Below are positions 45,263-57,690 of a stretch of DNA of 64,000 nucleotides, one piece after another. Positions within the stretch are counted from its first letter, which is position 1. The number at the start of each line of letters is the position of its first letter. Made by a program: the position numbers and the translations under genes. The notes beneath the pieces were generated by a model that searched no databases, was not told the origin of the DNA, and worked only from the letters and a program-made list of their open reading frames with translations. Source of the DNA: Plasmopara viticola (lineage: Eukaryota; Oomycota; Peronosporomycetes; Peronosporales; Peronosporaceae); assembly GCA_001695595.3 (NCBI GenBank), contig MBPM02000004.1:620001-684000 (forward strand). The letters are read 5' to 3'.

Positions 45263-47973
45263 CGTAGGAACTGGAGCTCTTCGTTAGATTGCCGAGGGGA
45301 AGGCTGATTGGGCGAGACAGCCATTTATTCCTATTCGATAATATTATGGCACTAGTTCTGGTATGATTGGCCAAATTGCGAGCTTGACACTAAATTTGGA
45401 TTAATACTAAAAATGCGGTTACAAATAGCAGTATGATAGGCTCGCAGATATTGGTGAACACGCTGTTTGCCTTTTTGTTTGTGTGAGCTTTATTGACTGT
45501 TCAGTCGGTGTATAGCACAAGCCAAACTTCATTAAACTCGCTTCACACTGTTCAATATGCCTAACAAGAATATTTGGGTAAGCTTGAAAAAAGCTTTTAA
45601 CAGATGTTGAAAGAGAACAATAAGAAAATTTCCATCCAAATTTATCTTCTTTCATATGTTTTATACGCTTCTTCGTTAGATCTAGAGCTTTTCTCTTCAA
45701 GCAGATGTCGTTTAAATTTTGTTACTCGAGCTTAGCAATTCTAACAGGGTCACACATCACGTTAAACATTCAAGGCGTGCAAAAATTTGTGCAAATTTTG
45801 AGTAATTACCTCATCACATTATAGGATCCATTCCGTCGTTTTGACAAGGGGTGTCAAATTTCCTTTTGAATGTTCTCCTGAAATCCTGTGGGGTGACGAG
45901 GGCCACTGTGGCTCCGTATATTTAAAAAGTTGTCTTTACAAACACTCGGCTTTATGTAACGGCTCATAATATCTTTTCATCCTTTACCGGTCAAACAGAG
46001 GTCGGAACGTTTGACGATGACCAAGCCATTTATCTGGAAGGGTGCCTCTGTACCTACAGGTGCATCTGCATAAATGGCGGTCTCTGCGCCAAAGGCTGCA
46101 AGTGCGCCATGAACAGCGAGTCTAGATTGAAATACCATAGAGATAAGAAACTACCATTATTGTATGATTCTGTTTAATGGGGGCCGGCCACCTTTCAGTA
46201 CTGTCCGGCTTTATGTAACGAATGAATGGATTTTTGCAACCCTGTACTACTCACAATTTTACACCTTCATAATATCAGCATTGATTTTCGTTCGTGTATT
46301 GTGGTAATTGAGGAATCCGATTGTGTATAACACAATCAAGTACATTAATATATACTGACCAGTACCTAGCATCATCTAAATAAACCACTTTAGATATTGG
46401 CACACACGGTGCATCGTTCCGCCCTCGAATGGCATACTTTTGCTACACATGCGCAATTTAAATCATGATTATGTGTACGTGGTCTTATGGACTTGCCTTG
46501 TGCTTATTGATTCGGTTGCAGACCGCCCAATCGTTTCGAGCAGGTGAGAAAAGAGTCCTGGCTAACTGTCGTTTTAAGACCAGGCTCATGTCACGATAGT
46601 ATGCAAGCCTCGAGTCGTCTTGTCTGCCCTAAGCCACTTTTGGTTATATATTTACCTTATACATTCATGCGGTTGACCCGTCAGATCGGTTACTTCGTTT
46701 GCGTATCAAATGTATCGGAAAGCACTTGGTGCGTAGTGTGCGTGCCGCAATGGACTTTAGATCGTGTCGACGAGTGAATGGCGACAAAGGTGACGAGTAG
46801 TAGGACGCTGTCTCGACCGAACACGACAAGCTAATTTACCTTGAAGTACGGCCGCGTAATTTATTGCAAAAAGTGGATCCGCTGCAATTTTTTACCTACA
46901 CAGCAACAACTTCTGATTGCATTAATTCTAGTGTTGCGCATCGGGCATGATGGTATATGTTCGATGTGTCTAGTACGAACTAGCTGTTTGACGAGCTTTT
47001 TGAGTCTACGAAAATGTTCTAGCCAATAAACGAAGGGTTGAAGTAAATAAAATGAACATTACCATAATGAAAAATTCCGAGAAAAATCTACAACATTGAC
47101 TCATTGACTCCGGAAAAAATACAGCGGACCTGAGTTTATCGCTTTGCCAATGGACCGCTTGATGTATGAAATGGTGTTTGCGACTTGAAGAGGTGTCAGC
47201 GCGACTATATGTTGGCTCAAATTAGTCGAACCGAGACCTCTTTGTGCAAACAAAATTGTCGGGCAAACGGCGATCAATCTCAAAACCAGCAATAGTTTTT
47301 TTCTTCTAATTTGCAAATTTAAGCTTTTTCTCGAACGATCATTGGGGCGATATAGAAGAGGTGCTGAAAAATTCGCGTGATGCACAAAAATCTCTTAAAA
47401 ATACTATGTACGAGCATTTCATTACTATTATTAGTGAAAGCCGTGAATAAACTTGTCAGCAGAAAATTTGCCCTTCAATTGCCTTCTTTTGGAAAGGCGA
47501 GGGTTCGGCGCACGCAGTTATTGCACATCGCTGATCGCGAATCACGATTGCAATTCAGCTTTTTTTACTTTTTAATTACAAATTGCGAATCGCAAAGCAT
47601 GTGAAATCCCAGCTGGGTACCAAGCATGCATAAGTTTCTGCAATCAGACTCTTCAAAAAATTGACGCAAATTTTAAACTTTAACCTGAGATGGGCGTAAT
47701 TTATACTATCCTCTCCACGACCTTAGTGACTGCCATTATTGCCGCCACATGCCACATGTCATCGCCACATGCCATCGTACCCGACATAGCAGCAAAAAAC
47801 AACACACGTTGAGCAGGTGTCCCAACGAGACAGCAGCCGCAAAGCGTCGAACCGTTATTCGGGCAAGTGCTACTGCTGTAATTTTCACGCCTCGTCTGCC
47901 ATATGGCGGGCACGACAAAGAAATGCCACACCGTTCAAGTGGTGGTGCGGCCGTGTCGAGTGTATCCTATCCA
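45263..47973. other. 2.7-kb intergenic region without a recognised gene
   Basis: ORFs at 45700-45419 (-), 46544-46777 (+), 46841-47029 (+) and 47385-47101 (-) are short and show no family. The word CGGCTTTATGTAACG occurs twice, near 45949 and 46208, and may mark LTR ends. A partial palindrome with CCATTTAT and ATAAATGG ends lies at about 46026-46077. The start of the WDR81-like gene faces this region, so its promoter should lie at the left end. Confidence 0.5.
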
Positions 47974-47989
47974 CTTCATTTTCCCTTCT
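47974..47989 (+). promoter_or_regulatory. Oomycete Inr-like core promoter of the PARP-zinc-finger gene
   Basis: CTTCATTTTCCCTTCT matches the TCATTYY initiator core and lies 43 nt before the chosen ATG at 48017, which also supports that start over the longer ORF. Confidence 0.45.
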
Positions 47990-48016
47990 CCGCTCTACCC
48001 CACGACCCTCACCATC

Positions 48017-48391
48017 ATGTCTACCATCGACCATTTCCGTGCGAGCCCTCTTGGTAGCCCCTCTAGTCCCACCACGCACAACTCGCCGTGGACAAAGGAC
48101 GGGACTTACATTATCGAGGCGACACGCAAGGCCCACGCTTGCTGCAAGTCGTGTGACGCGACGATTGACGCAGGTCGCCTCCGCGTGGGCGTCGTGTACC
48201 AGCATCGCAATGGCTTTGTATGCATCAACTGGCATCACGTCGAGTGCTACAAGTCGGTGAGCCAGATCCCACTTGGTTGCCTCGAGGGCTTTCGTGACCT
48301 GAACCCACAGCAACAAAAGGTGGTTGAACGCTACCATCTTAAAGTGGTTAAACCTCAGTACCTGCCCGAGACCCACACATGCGCGGCATAA
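48017..48391 (+). CDS. Small PARP-type zinc-finger protein
   Basis: 124 residues from the ATG at 48017; the in-frame ATG at 47903 would lie upstream of the likely promoter. After a Ser/Pro-rich start comes one zf-PARP-like domain: YIIEATRKAHACCKSCDATI, GRLRVGV, WHHVECYKS and GFRDLNPQQQKVVERY. The C-x2-C...H-x2-C zinc ligands and the L...xLxxxDQxxV-type helix match the DNA-break-sensing fingers of PARP1 and DNA ligase III. No catalytic domain is attached. It may bind DNA ends alone or with a partner (inference). Confidence 0.75.
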   Translation: MSTIDHFRASPLGSPSSPTTHNSPWTKDGTYIIEATRKAHACCKSCDATIDAGRLRVGVVYQHRNGFVCINWHHVECYKSVSQIPLGCLEGFRDLNPQQQKVVERYHLKVVKPQYLPETHTCAA

Positions 48392-48625
48392 CAAGGAGGG
48401 TACGCGCTCGTGTTGTACGGCACGAGCCTATCCATAGATGTAGAATATGAGCATGCACTTATTTAAGTCCTATTAGTAATTCTAATAGCAATCTGAGGTT
48501 GTAAAAGTAATACACAAAAAGCACTCGCATTTACGACTAGTACAAATTCCGGATCGTTTTTACCATAGTGAGCAACCATGAGGGTCAAATTTGTAATCCG
48601 TCGTCCTACTGTACACTTCGCTTGT

Positions 48626-48640
48626 CTATTCACTTCCGTC
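48626..48640 (+). promoter_or_regulatory. Inr-like sequence of the TAZ-finger gene
   Basis: TCTATTCACTTCCGT carries a TCACTTC initiator core about 45 nt before the ATG at 48678. The match is weaker than at the two neighbouring genes. Confidence 0.35.
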
Positions 48641-48677
48641 CTTGAAAAACTCGGAAAGAACTGAAGTCACGCCACCC

Positions 48678-49273
48678 ATGGACGTACAGATGGAAGACCA
48701 CGGGACCGTGTCACATGAGGAGAAATTTCGAGTATACAATGAAGCGCTCATGCATGCCGCAACGTGTGCAGAGGCCAAATGCGACGCGCTCGATAGTCGC
48801 TGCCACAAGGTCAAAGCGAGCATCGACCACTTTGTGCGCTGCTACGGTCCACGCCGCAAGGTTTCTCCCATTGAGAGGTGGGTGGCGTCCATGTCTCTTA
48901 TTTACCACGCACATCTCATGCGCTCGTGCGTCTCTTTGCCCTCCCTAGCTGCGAAATGTGCTCAAAGATCTGGGGTCTGCTCTGTTTTCACGCCAAGACG
49001 TGCCGCACGCCGTTAAACCAACGTTGCAATGTGTCGCAATGCGATTATTTACGCGACAAGATTGCCCGCAAGCGGGAGAATGATAAACGTGAATTACAAG
49101 AGGCAAAAGCCAAGATGCAAGTCCAATTGGAAGAATGGCCCGTCGAGCGACGCATAGCCCAGGTCGAAGTTGATCGGCAACAAGTGCTGCAACTCATTGC
49201 CGACATTCGCGCCGGCAAGACGCGTCAAGTCCAAGTCGTCCAAGCTCAGCAGCCAATGATGTCGATGAGATGA
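48678..49273 (+). CDS. TAZ zinc-finger protein, two exons
   Basis: Exons inferred are 48678-48877 and 48949-49273, with a 71-nt GTGGGT...TAG intron, giving 174 residues. The joined protein has a TAZ-type zinc finger: HAATCAEAKCDALDSRCHKV, HFVRC, then CEMCSKIWGLLCFHAKTC and a final CNVSQCDYLR. The repeated H-x3-C...C-x2-C ligands are those of the p300/CBP TAZ domains, which bind transcription factor tails. A basic/acidic coiled-coil-like helix follows (KIARKRENDKRELQEAKAKM), then a Gln-rich tail. No acetyltransferase domain is present, so it is a stand-alone TAZ protein, probably a transcription adaptor (inference). It lies 286 bp behind the PARP-finger gene on the same strand. Confidence 0.75.
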
Positions 49274-49679
49274 GATCGTGCAAGATAGAGGGACAGGAAT
49301 TGATGTGGTGCGTCTCACGTGACGTGAAGTGACGTGCGGCTTTGGATTGCGTGTGGAATAATGTATTGCTATAGGACTCGTGGTTTAGATAATCGTATTA
49401 GTTCATAATTGAGAATGTAGTAGAGTATTCTTTTTACTCAGTAGTACTACTATTTAGAGCGTAGCGAAACTTTACCTTGTCAAACGGTTGTAGTACGAAA
49501 AGGCGAGATGGTGGTGCCAAACTTGGAGCCATGCGAGAAACGAACGAAACCCTTTGATCGGTTAAAACGACAATTGCCTCAAAGAAGTTCATAGTTGGGG
49601 TTTTAATCCTCTGGCGTGGGTGCAGCAAGGAAGAGAGAGAGGGATTTAAGCTGACCTCGTGATTTGAGCAAGTGCCACA
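49274..49679. other. Intergenic spacer before the Tudor gene
   Basis: About 400 bases with no gene of their own. A reverse ORF (50018-49434) is a shadow of the Tudor exon. It must contain the promoter of the downstream gene, but no clear Inr box was seen. Confidence 0.5.
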
Positions 49680-52600
49680 ATGACTACACCATACCGCGTG
49701 GGTGAGCGAGTGGATGGATTGTATGATGGCAATTCGGACGAAATGTGGTATCCAGGACGAGTACAAAACATCCATGAAAGTGCCGACAAGGTCACGTTCG
49801 AAGTGCTCTACGATGACGGCGAAGTTGAATCGAACGTGCGCGTCGAGAATCTTCGGAACCATGTAGCGGGTACCATTTGTGTGGGCACACGTGTACTTTG
49901 TCATTATGCCGGGGGAAATGACGTGTATCCTGGTCAGATTGCAGACGTACAGGAGAATGGTAGGTATACGATTGCGTACGATGATGGCGAGGTGGAACAG
50001 GACGTACCAATTGCACACATAGTCGAACCAAACGAAGACACGGAGCGTGGTACAGGATCAGAGGACGAAGTAGGCAAGCCACTCGAAGCTGTAGAAGAGC
50101 GTGTTGATTGTGACCAGGCTACAGAACAGCAGGAGCGGCAGGCGTGTGACATACAGGACGTGGCAACGACGGCTGTGGAAAGCTCGCAGTCTGTCGAGGC
50201 CTGTAAGAAAGACATGGAGTGTGAAGTATTCCTTCCTTTAGACCAGACTCTTCACGCTAACGATCAAATTCAAGAGACTGGGGACGGTACAAAAGGATCG
50301 ACAGAGCATGCGTTCGTACAGAAATCGCTCGAGCTCCTGGAGACGCAACTGAATGATCCCGACGCGACGAAATCGATTCTATCCACTCTAGTGAAACAGA
50401 TGCGAGCGTACCCCCAGCCGACTGCCGATGCAGTGAATGCATGCAATGGGGAGCGATTACTCATCGACGCGCTCAAAGGGCATCACGCCCACGCGGTCGT
50501 TCAATGCTATGGTTTCGTGCTGCTCCGTCGCCTGTGTTTCTTGTGTGGCAACAGCACGGCCTTTTTCCTCCATCACGGCATTGTCGATCTCATGATTCAA
50601 GCAATGAATGCGTTTCCAGACGATGCGATCCTGCAAGCTTCGGCTTGTGGGGCACTGGCCGTGTTTACGCGAACGCAAGCTGGTTTGAATAGCTTGATTG
50701 AGTACCAAGTTGCCGACTTTGTCGTCACGACTTTACTGTACCACAAGACGTATAGTGTGCATACGCGCCAAGTGCATTATTACGGATGTGAAGGTAAGAC
50801 GTCGAGATGAAAAGGGGGACGACATAGTGTATCGACTGATTTTTTTGACCGGCGTCTTGTTCTTTGCTTTTAGTGTTGTTGGAATTATGTGAATTGGACG
50901 ACCATCAGACTTTGACAATGCTATGCGGTGAACAAGAGGAGCTTCGAGGGGAATCGTCTCCTCTCTCTCTCCTTCTCTGTCTCTTACGCCAAGGGCTCGC
51001 ACTCGATGACAAGAAAACGTGCTGTGCAGTGGGCAGCTTACTCATGTGGTACGATCACGTTGTGAGCGTTACTTTGACAGTATTCATTTCCTCACAATGT
51101 GGTATCGTGCTCTCAGCTTAGCAGCTAATGATAAGCAAGCTGCTGGTTTGCTCTTGACTTTGAATGGAGTAGCAGAGCTCTCAACGGTCTTGACTCGGTA
51201 CCCAAGTGAACCGAGCATCCAAAAGTACTCGCCCGGGGCTTTGAAACAAATCGCGCTCTGCAGCGTTCAGGAACCGCCGACAAAGAGGAATCAGGAGACA
51301 AGGACTGACGTCACCACGACTTTTGGGAACAAAAGCACTTCAAATTGTGCTATTCAACGGCTACCAGGCACGGGAAAACGAAAGAGCAATCGAATTAGTG
51401 ACAATGAAGCCTCTATGGCTCTCCGTGAGGCTCAAGCAAGTTACCGCTCTAGCACGGCGCATACTAATCCACGAGGGTATCGTAACGATTCGTCAATGTA
51501 CGTACACGCAACAGGTCATGACAGGGATAGGGAACACGCTTCTAGCTACTCGACTCACGCTGGATCAGCACCACAGCCACCAACTCGACTGATGGTTCTC
51601 GACGGCACGACGAAAAGGGATGCAACTTACACATTGAAACAATTATCGAAAGAAGATCGACAGAATGAGCTCTATGAAGCTTACGGGGTGCGCAAGACTA
51701 GCATTAAACGACCCCATGGACCGAAACGAAGTCAACATCGACGACATCGTGTAGCCGCTGAACAAACAAGGACAACGTCGCACCTCAACTCGTTGAATGC
51801 TAGAGCACAGACAGGCCGATTGAATCAAGTTGATCCGCACAAAGGAATGTTGAGCCGGGAAAAGTGTTGGGAGGATCGAGACGGTGAGCCGCCGAAAGTA
51901 GTGGCTGAAGTGGAATCGCAACAAGTCCGAAATGCGAAGAGGAAGAAACAGAGCTCGAGTGGTCAAACGGCGTTTCAAGTAAAAGTAGAGAAGGCGAATC
52001 AATTGCGTGTCTCGAAAGACGCACGGACAATTGACCCGTCGCCGCAGTGCTTGGGTGTTGCGACAAAGAGAGCAGCCAAGGCCCGTCAAAAGCGGCTTTC
52101 TGGGTCAAACCCTTCGAGTCGAAGTGAGGGGTCGAAAACAGCGCGTCCGTCTGAGTCGTTGAACGATTACGCAGCGCATTTATTTCAGGAGAATGCTAAT
52201 TATCGAGGAATAAACGTTTCGAGACTGACGTCACGTGAGAAAGAAGAGATCCGAGAGCGTGAGCGACTGAGCTTTGCTGAAAAGCTACACAAGATGATTG
52301 ATCGAGCCAAATCGACCTTGACGAACGCCACTAGTGTCTCGGCACCTGTTGAGCGCACAAAGACGCAACCTCCGAAAGTGAGTGCAAGTAGTGCGACAAA
52401 TAGAAGAGCACAGCCGGTGACGTCAAGATTATTGGACGACCAGCGTCTTCAGAACAAGAAAATGCACTCAGTGCCGAGCACGACGTCAAAGCAACGCGTT
52501 GGTCCGTCCCATCGAGGAACGAGGGCGGTGAAGTCGACTTTACTATCAACAAAGCGTTTGGGTTCATTGGACAATGCCGCCTCACCTCCGGAGGTTCCAC

Positions 52601-55600
52601 GACGAAAACCGACTGTTTCTCGTCCATTAAAGACATTGTCCGAGTGTGATCCGCGAGCTGGTACGAAAGCAACGAAGGCGACAGTTGTAAAACAAGCAGA
52701 AGACGAAATCGGTTCGCTCGGTAAGACTTCATTAGTGTCAAACAACAACGTTCCAATGGATCCTGAAGCCCATCAGGTGAATGATAACAAGGTTGACGGT
52801 GAAGAAAGTGCTGTTGAACTAGTGGATGTAGCAGAGACAATATCGGCAGTGCAAGTCGAGCCGGAAGTCTTGATTAGCGACGAGCCCGTCGAGGTTAAGA
52901 CGGAGCTCAAGCTATGCAATGACACTGTAGATGAATCATTGGAGAGTAACATTGCTTCTTCAAGTGAAGAGAAGGCTGGTGACGGTATCGACGAAGAATT
53001 AATGGACGTCGAGCCTTTGAACGCCAATGTCATTGACAAAGAATCAATGGATGTCGAGCCTGTAAACGTCAACGACGATTTGCTTGTACTTGAGCAAGAA
53101 ACTGCAGACGCTACAGTAGAGATCGCAATTGAAGTACCGTCGGAAGACGCACAAGAGGCACGTGAATGTCCGATAGAAGAAGTTGATGTTGCGCCTGAGC
53201 TACGGGAAGACCAGCCAAGTGCCGTAATCGATGCAATGTATGGCGATGCCTTGGACGAGTTTGATGATATTGGCGACGATGAAGACCTGGTGGAGCTTCA
53301 AGCCGATGAGGTATTGACGACTGTCACGAGTGGTTTGGCTGAGTTGACTTTACAAGAGAGCAAGAGTGGCGGAGCATTGTACGATGATGATATTGATGAG
53401 TTTGATGAGGACGAGGCTGATTCGAGCAAGAAAAGCATAGGTGACGATGGACTAGATGAAGCAGATATACTGAATCCTATTGCAGAGGATCAAGTTGATG
53501 TCGTAGCCGATGACGTTGCGGTAATAGACCAGTGTTTGGTACATGAAGAGAAAGTGACCGTCGTGACTGAACAGGTACTAGACGATGGAGTTACATTGAA
53601 TGATGCAGACACAAAGCAAGTAGCTGTAGTATTTGAACCAGTCAGTGGTATAGATATGGACGTAGTGGATACAGTCACGGACGCTGGTACCTCTTTGGAT
53701 CATGTAGCTGGCACAACGGGAGAGGGTGACGACGTTGATAAGTACGCGACAGAATTTGGAGAGAAAAGTGAGGATGGAGAGGTGAGGACTCAAGCGCACG
53801 ATGCAATTGAAGACGAGGAAGCAGGTGATCAATCTCATGTCTTTCAAGAGGATCCTGTGCTTGTTGATTTGTTAAACGAGGCAGTTATTTCTACAACTGA
53901 AGAAGCAGAGGCAGCTTTATTACAGCCAAACGAGGATTCATTCACTAAAGAAAGTGACGTCAAAGTAAAGGCAGGAGAGATTGAGGATGAGCAGGCGACT
54001 ATTATTCAGTCTGTTGTGGACGAAGTCGATAACTCTGACAAAGAGGAAGGTATTTACGAAGTGAAGCTAAATGAAAGTATCGAAGTTCAATCCGACACAG
54101 AAAAAATAAATGAAATGACCGAGCTGGATCAAACGGAAGGAAACGACACAGAAATGACGACTGCTTTTGCTGATGCTGATCGAGAGGAAGAGGAGCCGGA
54201 AACACTGGCTGCTGCCAGCTCTGAGCTCGGCATCCAGTCAGTTACGGTTGATCAAGAGGATTTCGACGATCGGGTACGAGAAATTTCTGCTGAGCTTGAG
54301 GGTAATGACGAGGTAGTCAACGAACTCGATCCCGGCGTTACAACGAACGGACTTGAAAACTACGACGATGATGACTTTGATGGTTACGAAAAGGGTGACG
54401 GAGCGAGTATTGAAGTCGTCGAGCCAATACTTGAGATGGCAAACAAGGTTGGCGATCACGAAGAAGAGGATAGTCAGGATGGCACGGGTACTTCAGTATT
54501 AGATGATGAGCCATTCGATGCTGTTCCGCAAGAGGGAATGCACTCCGAATACACTGGCGAAGAGAGGAAGGAAGGTAGCAGCGTTGAAAGCGATACTGAC
54601 GTTGTCAAGTCACCTTTGAGCGAGGGTGTATCAAATGTTGTTGCCATAGAAACTCCTGACTCTGCTGTAGTATTGGGTGAGAGTCTAACACTTCAACCAA
54701 TCGATATCGAATCATCTGAGAGTGGGATCGTTCAGACAGACACTGAGCTTTTATGCGATGAAATCGACTCGTTAGTCATCGATATACAGCCAGCGGCTAG
54801 AGAAAGGGACACTATTGGCAACGATGCTGATGAAGAACCAGCTATAAGTGATGCAACTGTTGGGGCTGAGTCGGTACCTAATGAGAATGCCTCGACTTGG
54901 GAAGATATTGGAGGATCGAAAGATGCTGGTGACGTGGTTGTACATGCTGTCGCTGCAGAGTTGGACACGTTGGAGGTGGTGGAAGTATCGCCTGATCCAA
55001 AGGTGCAAGAGCTTTGTGCGAATCTTGTGGATGAGATAGCTGGAACGAGACTCGACGCCGATGAGGCTGCAATTGCAAAAAAATTAAAGTCTGAAGCATC
55101 TGTTGGAGACCTTCATGACTTGCTGGCGGAAGACGACGCGGTGTCTCTTCCTGAAGTTAAATCAATGGACGATCTTGAGATAGATACAGCATTTGAGGCT
55201 GATTTTGAACAGTTTGTGGACCAAGAAGATTTGATCACTCCTAATGTTTACGAGGCTGAACAAGAGAGGACCGTAGTTGCTAATACTGCAGAAACGGCGC
55301 CAGATTGCGAAGATCAGTCAATCGAACAGGATGGATTAAAGGATGCAGCGCTAAGTGAGATTGAGAGTGCACCTTTTGCTCAAGACAACGACACTTATGA
55401 TAACGATCAAGTCGAGGGTACTTTGACTACAGTTGACACCATTGCAGAGGCTGGTGATGTAGCAGAAGCGGTAGCAAGCGATACAAAGGACGATTCTACG
55501 TCCGATTCTACCGAATTTGACGATGCAGAGACTGAGACAAAGGCAGCAGACGATAAATCAAATGAGCTCAACTCGTCATCAAATGCCACTGCAGACAATG

Positions 55601-57690
55601 ACATTTCTTCTACTCCTACGGCAACATCGGTAGTAAATGATGGAATTGAAGTGGCAAGCCGTGAGGATACCGAGCCAGAGGCTGTAGAAGACATGCTTGT
55701 TTCAGCTCACGTGGATGAAAATGCAATCGAAAGGTTGCCTTCTCTTACAGCTGTGGGTTCAGGTGAGCAACTCGTGGATCATCTCGTTGCAGAAAATCAT
55801 CTCGACGATATTAATGATGACGATAAAGACGTTAGTGAGGTAAAGGAGGACGCTTTAGCGTCCGATACGGATTCTGTTTCGTACAAGGAAGATTTTACCG
55901 ATGGTGATTTTTTAAAAGCGATTAAAAGTACATCAATTGAAGGTGCTACGGCTTTAATCGAAGATGAAGCAGTCGATAGCGACAATATTAAGGTCAAAGC
56001 TGAGAGTTTGGAGGTGATGCCCGACGATAGTTCGGATGCAAATGCTGATGATTTAGCAAAACCTTTTGATGGATCTGACGCAGCCAAAGACGAAGCTTTA
56101 GCGATGCACGAATCGCACAACGACGGGCTTGGCAATGACGTTTTAGATGCCACTGTCAATACGAAGGATTCGAGCGATTTAGGCGTGGATTGTACTACCG
56201 TCCAAGACGATGATGTCGTAGAGCAGTCGGATAGCGGAGTTGTGCGTGATCATCAAGACGGTAGAGCTGCCAACGATGAATCCGAAGCATCAGTCGAGAC
56301 AGGAGTTGCGTCTGGCAATTTAAACGGCGAGGTCGAGACTGACGAAGCGGAGAGTAACGAAGCTGCCATTGTCGAAAAGGTGGATTCTGAAGCTGTAGAA
56401 CACATATCGATTGAGTCTGACGTTCACTCGCCGGAAGCTAGAGCGCTTGATAGTGTCGAAATTAAAGACGAGCCCGAGGGCACAGCTATTTCGGTCAATG
56501 TCGAGGCGGTTGTGACAAACAGTGGCGACTTGTCAGCCTCTGATGCAGACGTGGTATCGCAAGATCGCTTGACTGAGGCGACTTGTTCAAGTCCAAGTGA
56601 AGAGAAAGCAAATCAATCACCACGTGAAGAAGAATCGTGTGAGAAAACGAATGATATGCTCGGTGATGCAGTGCAAAAGGAAGATGTTGTCGAGGCTTCG
56701 ACTGATTCCCTAAAAGACATTCATGCTGTGGCAATCGCATCAGAAGATTCACCAGATATTGCTGAGGTACAAGAGGATGGTCCGCTACAGTCTAATGCTG
56801 CGGCTATAGTGAGCGATACGAGCATTGTCGACGCTGTCCATCAAGACGAAGAAGAACCAGCACCTTTTTCTGAAAACACAAGCATAGTGACGAAGAATGA
56901 CAACGCTTCTGAAGCTGTCGAGTCATTGATTAACGCAACAAGTGCATTAGAGCTGTCCATTGACGTGGGTAGCGTCAAAGTTGATGCTTCTGACGACACG
57001 CCAGTTGGTTCATCTAATTACCATGAAGATACGCCGGCGATACAGACCGAGAACGGTAGGGAAGTGACCTCGCGAAGGTCTGAGAATGACGCCGTTTTTG
57101 AAGCTCTTGAAGCGCTCGACGTGAAACTTGAGTCAGAGGACGTTGCTGTATTCCCCGTCGATGTTGGTGAGACGGAAGATCTGTACGACGATGACGAAGA
57201 GTACAATGACATCGAAGAGGTTCGGGCATCTCCACGCCCTGAGGTGCTAGTGTCTGTACCTCAATCAACGGAAGAGGAGGACGAAGAGTATGAGAATGAC
57301 GAGTACAGCAAGGATGACACGACACCTCGAACAGACAGAGCGGCTTCAAGTTTCACGCCACCAGTCTCTGCTCGGGAGCAAGAGATTGAAGAAGTGACGG
57401 AAGGTCTTGAGGACGACGCATATGCAGACGAAGAGGACGACTACCATGAAGACGACGACGAGGTTACGCGTATGGTTGAAAGCGCTTTACCGACAGCTAC
57501 AACCCCGTTACAGGCTGACTTGTCGGACGACTACGACGATGACAAGGAAGAGTTTGCTCACGAGGAATTGGGCGCGACGTCTCTTGAAGCTGGGGCCGTG
57601 CAAGCACTTAAAGTCCATCCTGGAGAGGAGGAAATAGAAGATCTTGACGACTACGAATCCGACGAGAGTTACGCCGACTCGGACGAGTAA
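49680..57690 (+). CDS. Tudor-armadillo protein with giant acidic C-terminal region, three exons
   Basis: Exons inferred are 49680-50793, 50874-51048 and 51117-57690, with introns of 80 and 68 nt, giving 2620 residues. The second acceptor choice restores a continuous ARM repeat and is the least certain join. Two Tudor-like domains open the protein (VGERVDGLYDGNSDEMWYPG, then FEVLYDDGEVES; and VGTRVLCHYAGGNDVYPGQI, then YTIAYDDGEVEQ). ARM/HEAT-type helices follow at about residues 210-480 (LEAxxx and AANDKQAAGLLLTLNGVAEL). A basic Ser/Arg-rich section comes next. From about residue 1000 to the end it is very rich in Asp, Glu and Val with short recurring words (DDDIDEFDEDEAD, YDDDDFDGYEKGD, YDDDEEYNDIEEV). 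Tudor domains suggest binding to methylated Lys/Arg. The acidic tail is probably disordered. Function is unknown. Its 3' end overlaps moaC by 22 bp, tail to tail. Confidence 0.8.

Noticed and set aside
45940..46260. Pair of CGGCTTTATGTAACG words as solo LTR ends
   Set aside because: Only a 15-bp match 259 bp apart, no terminal inverted dinucleotides or target duplication found.
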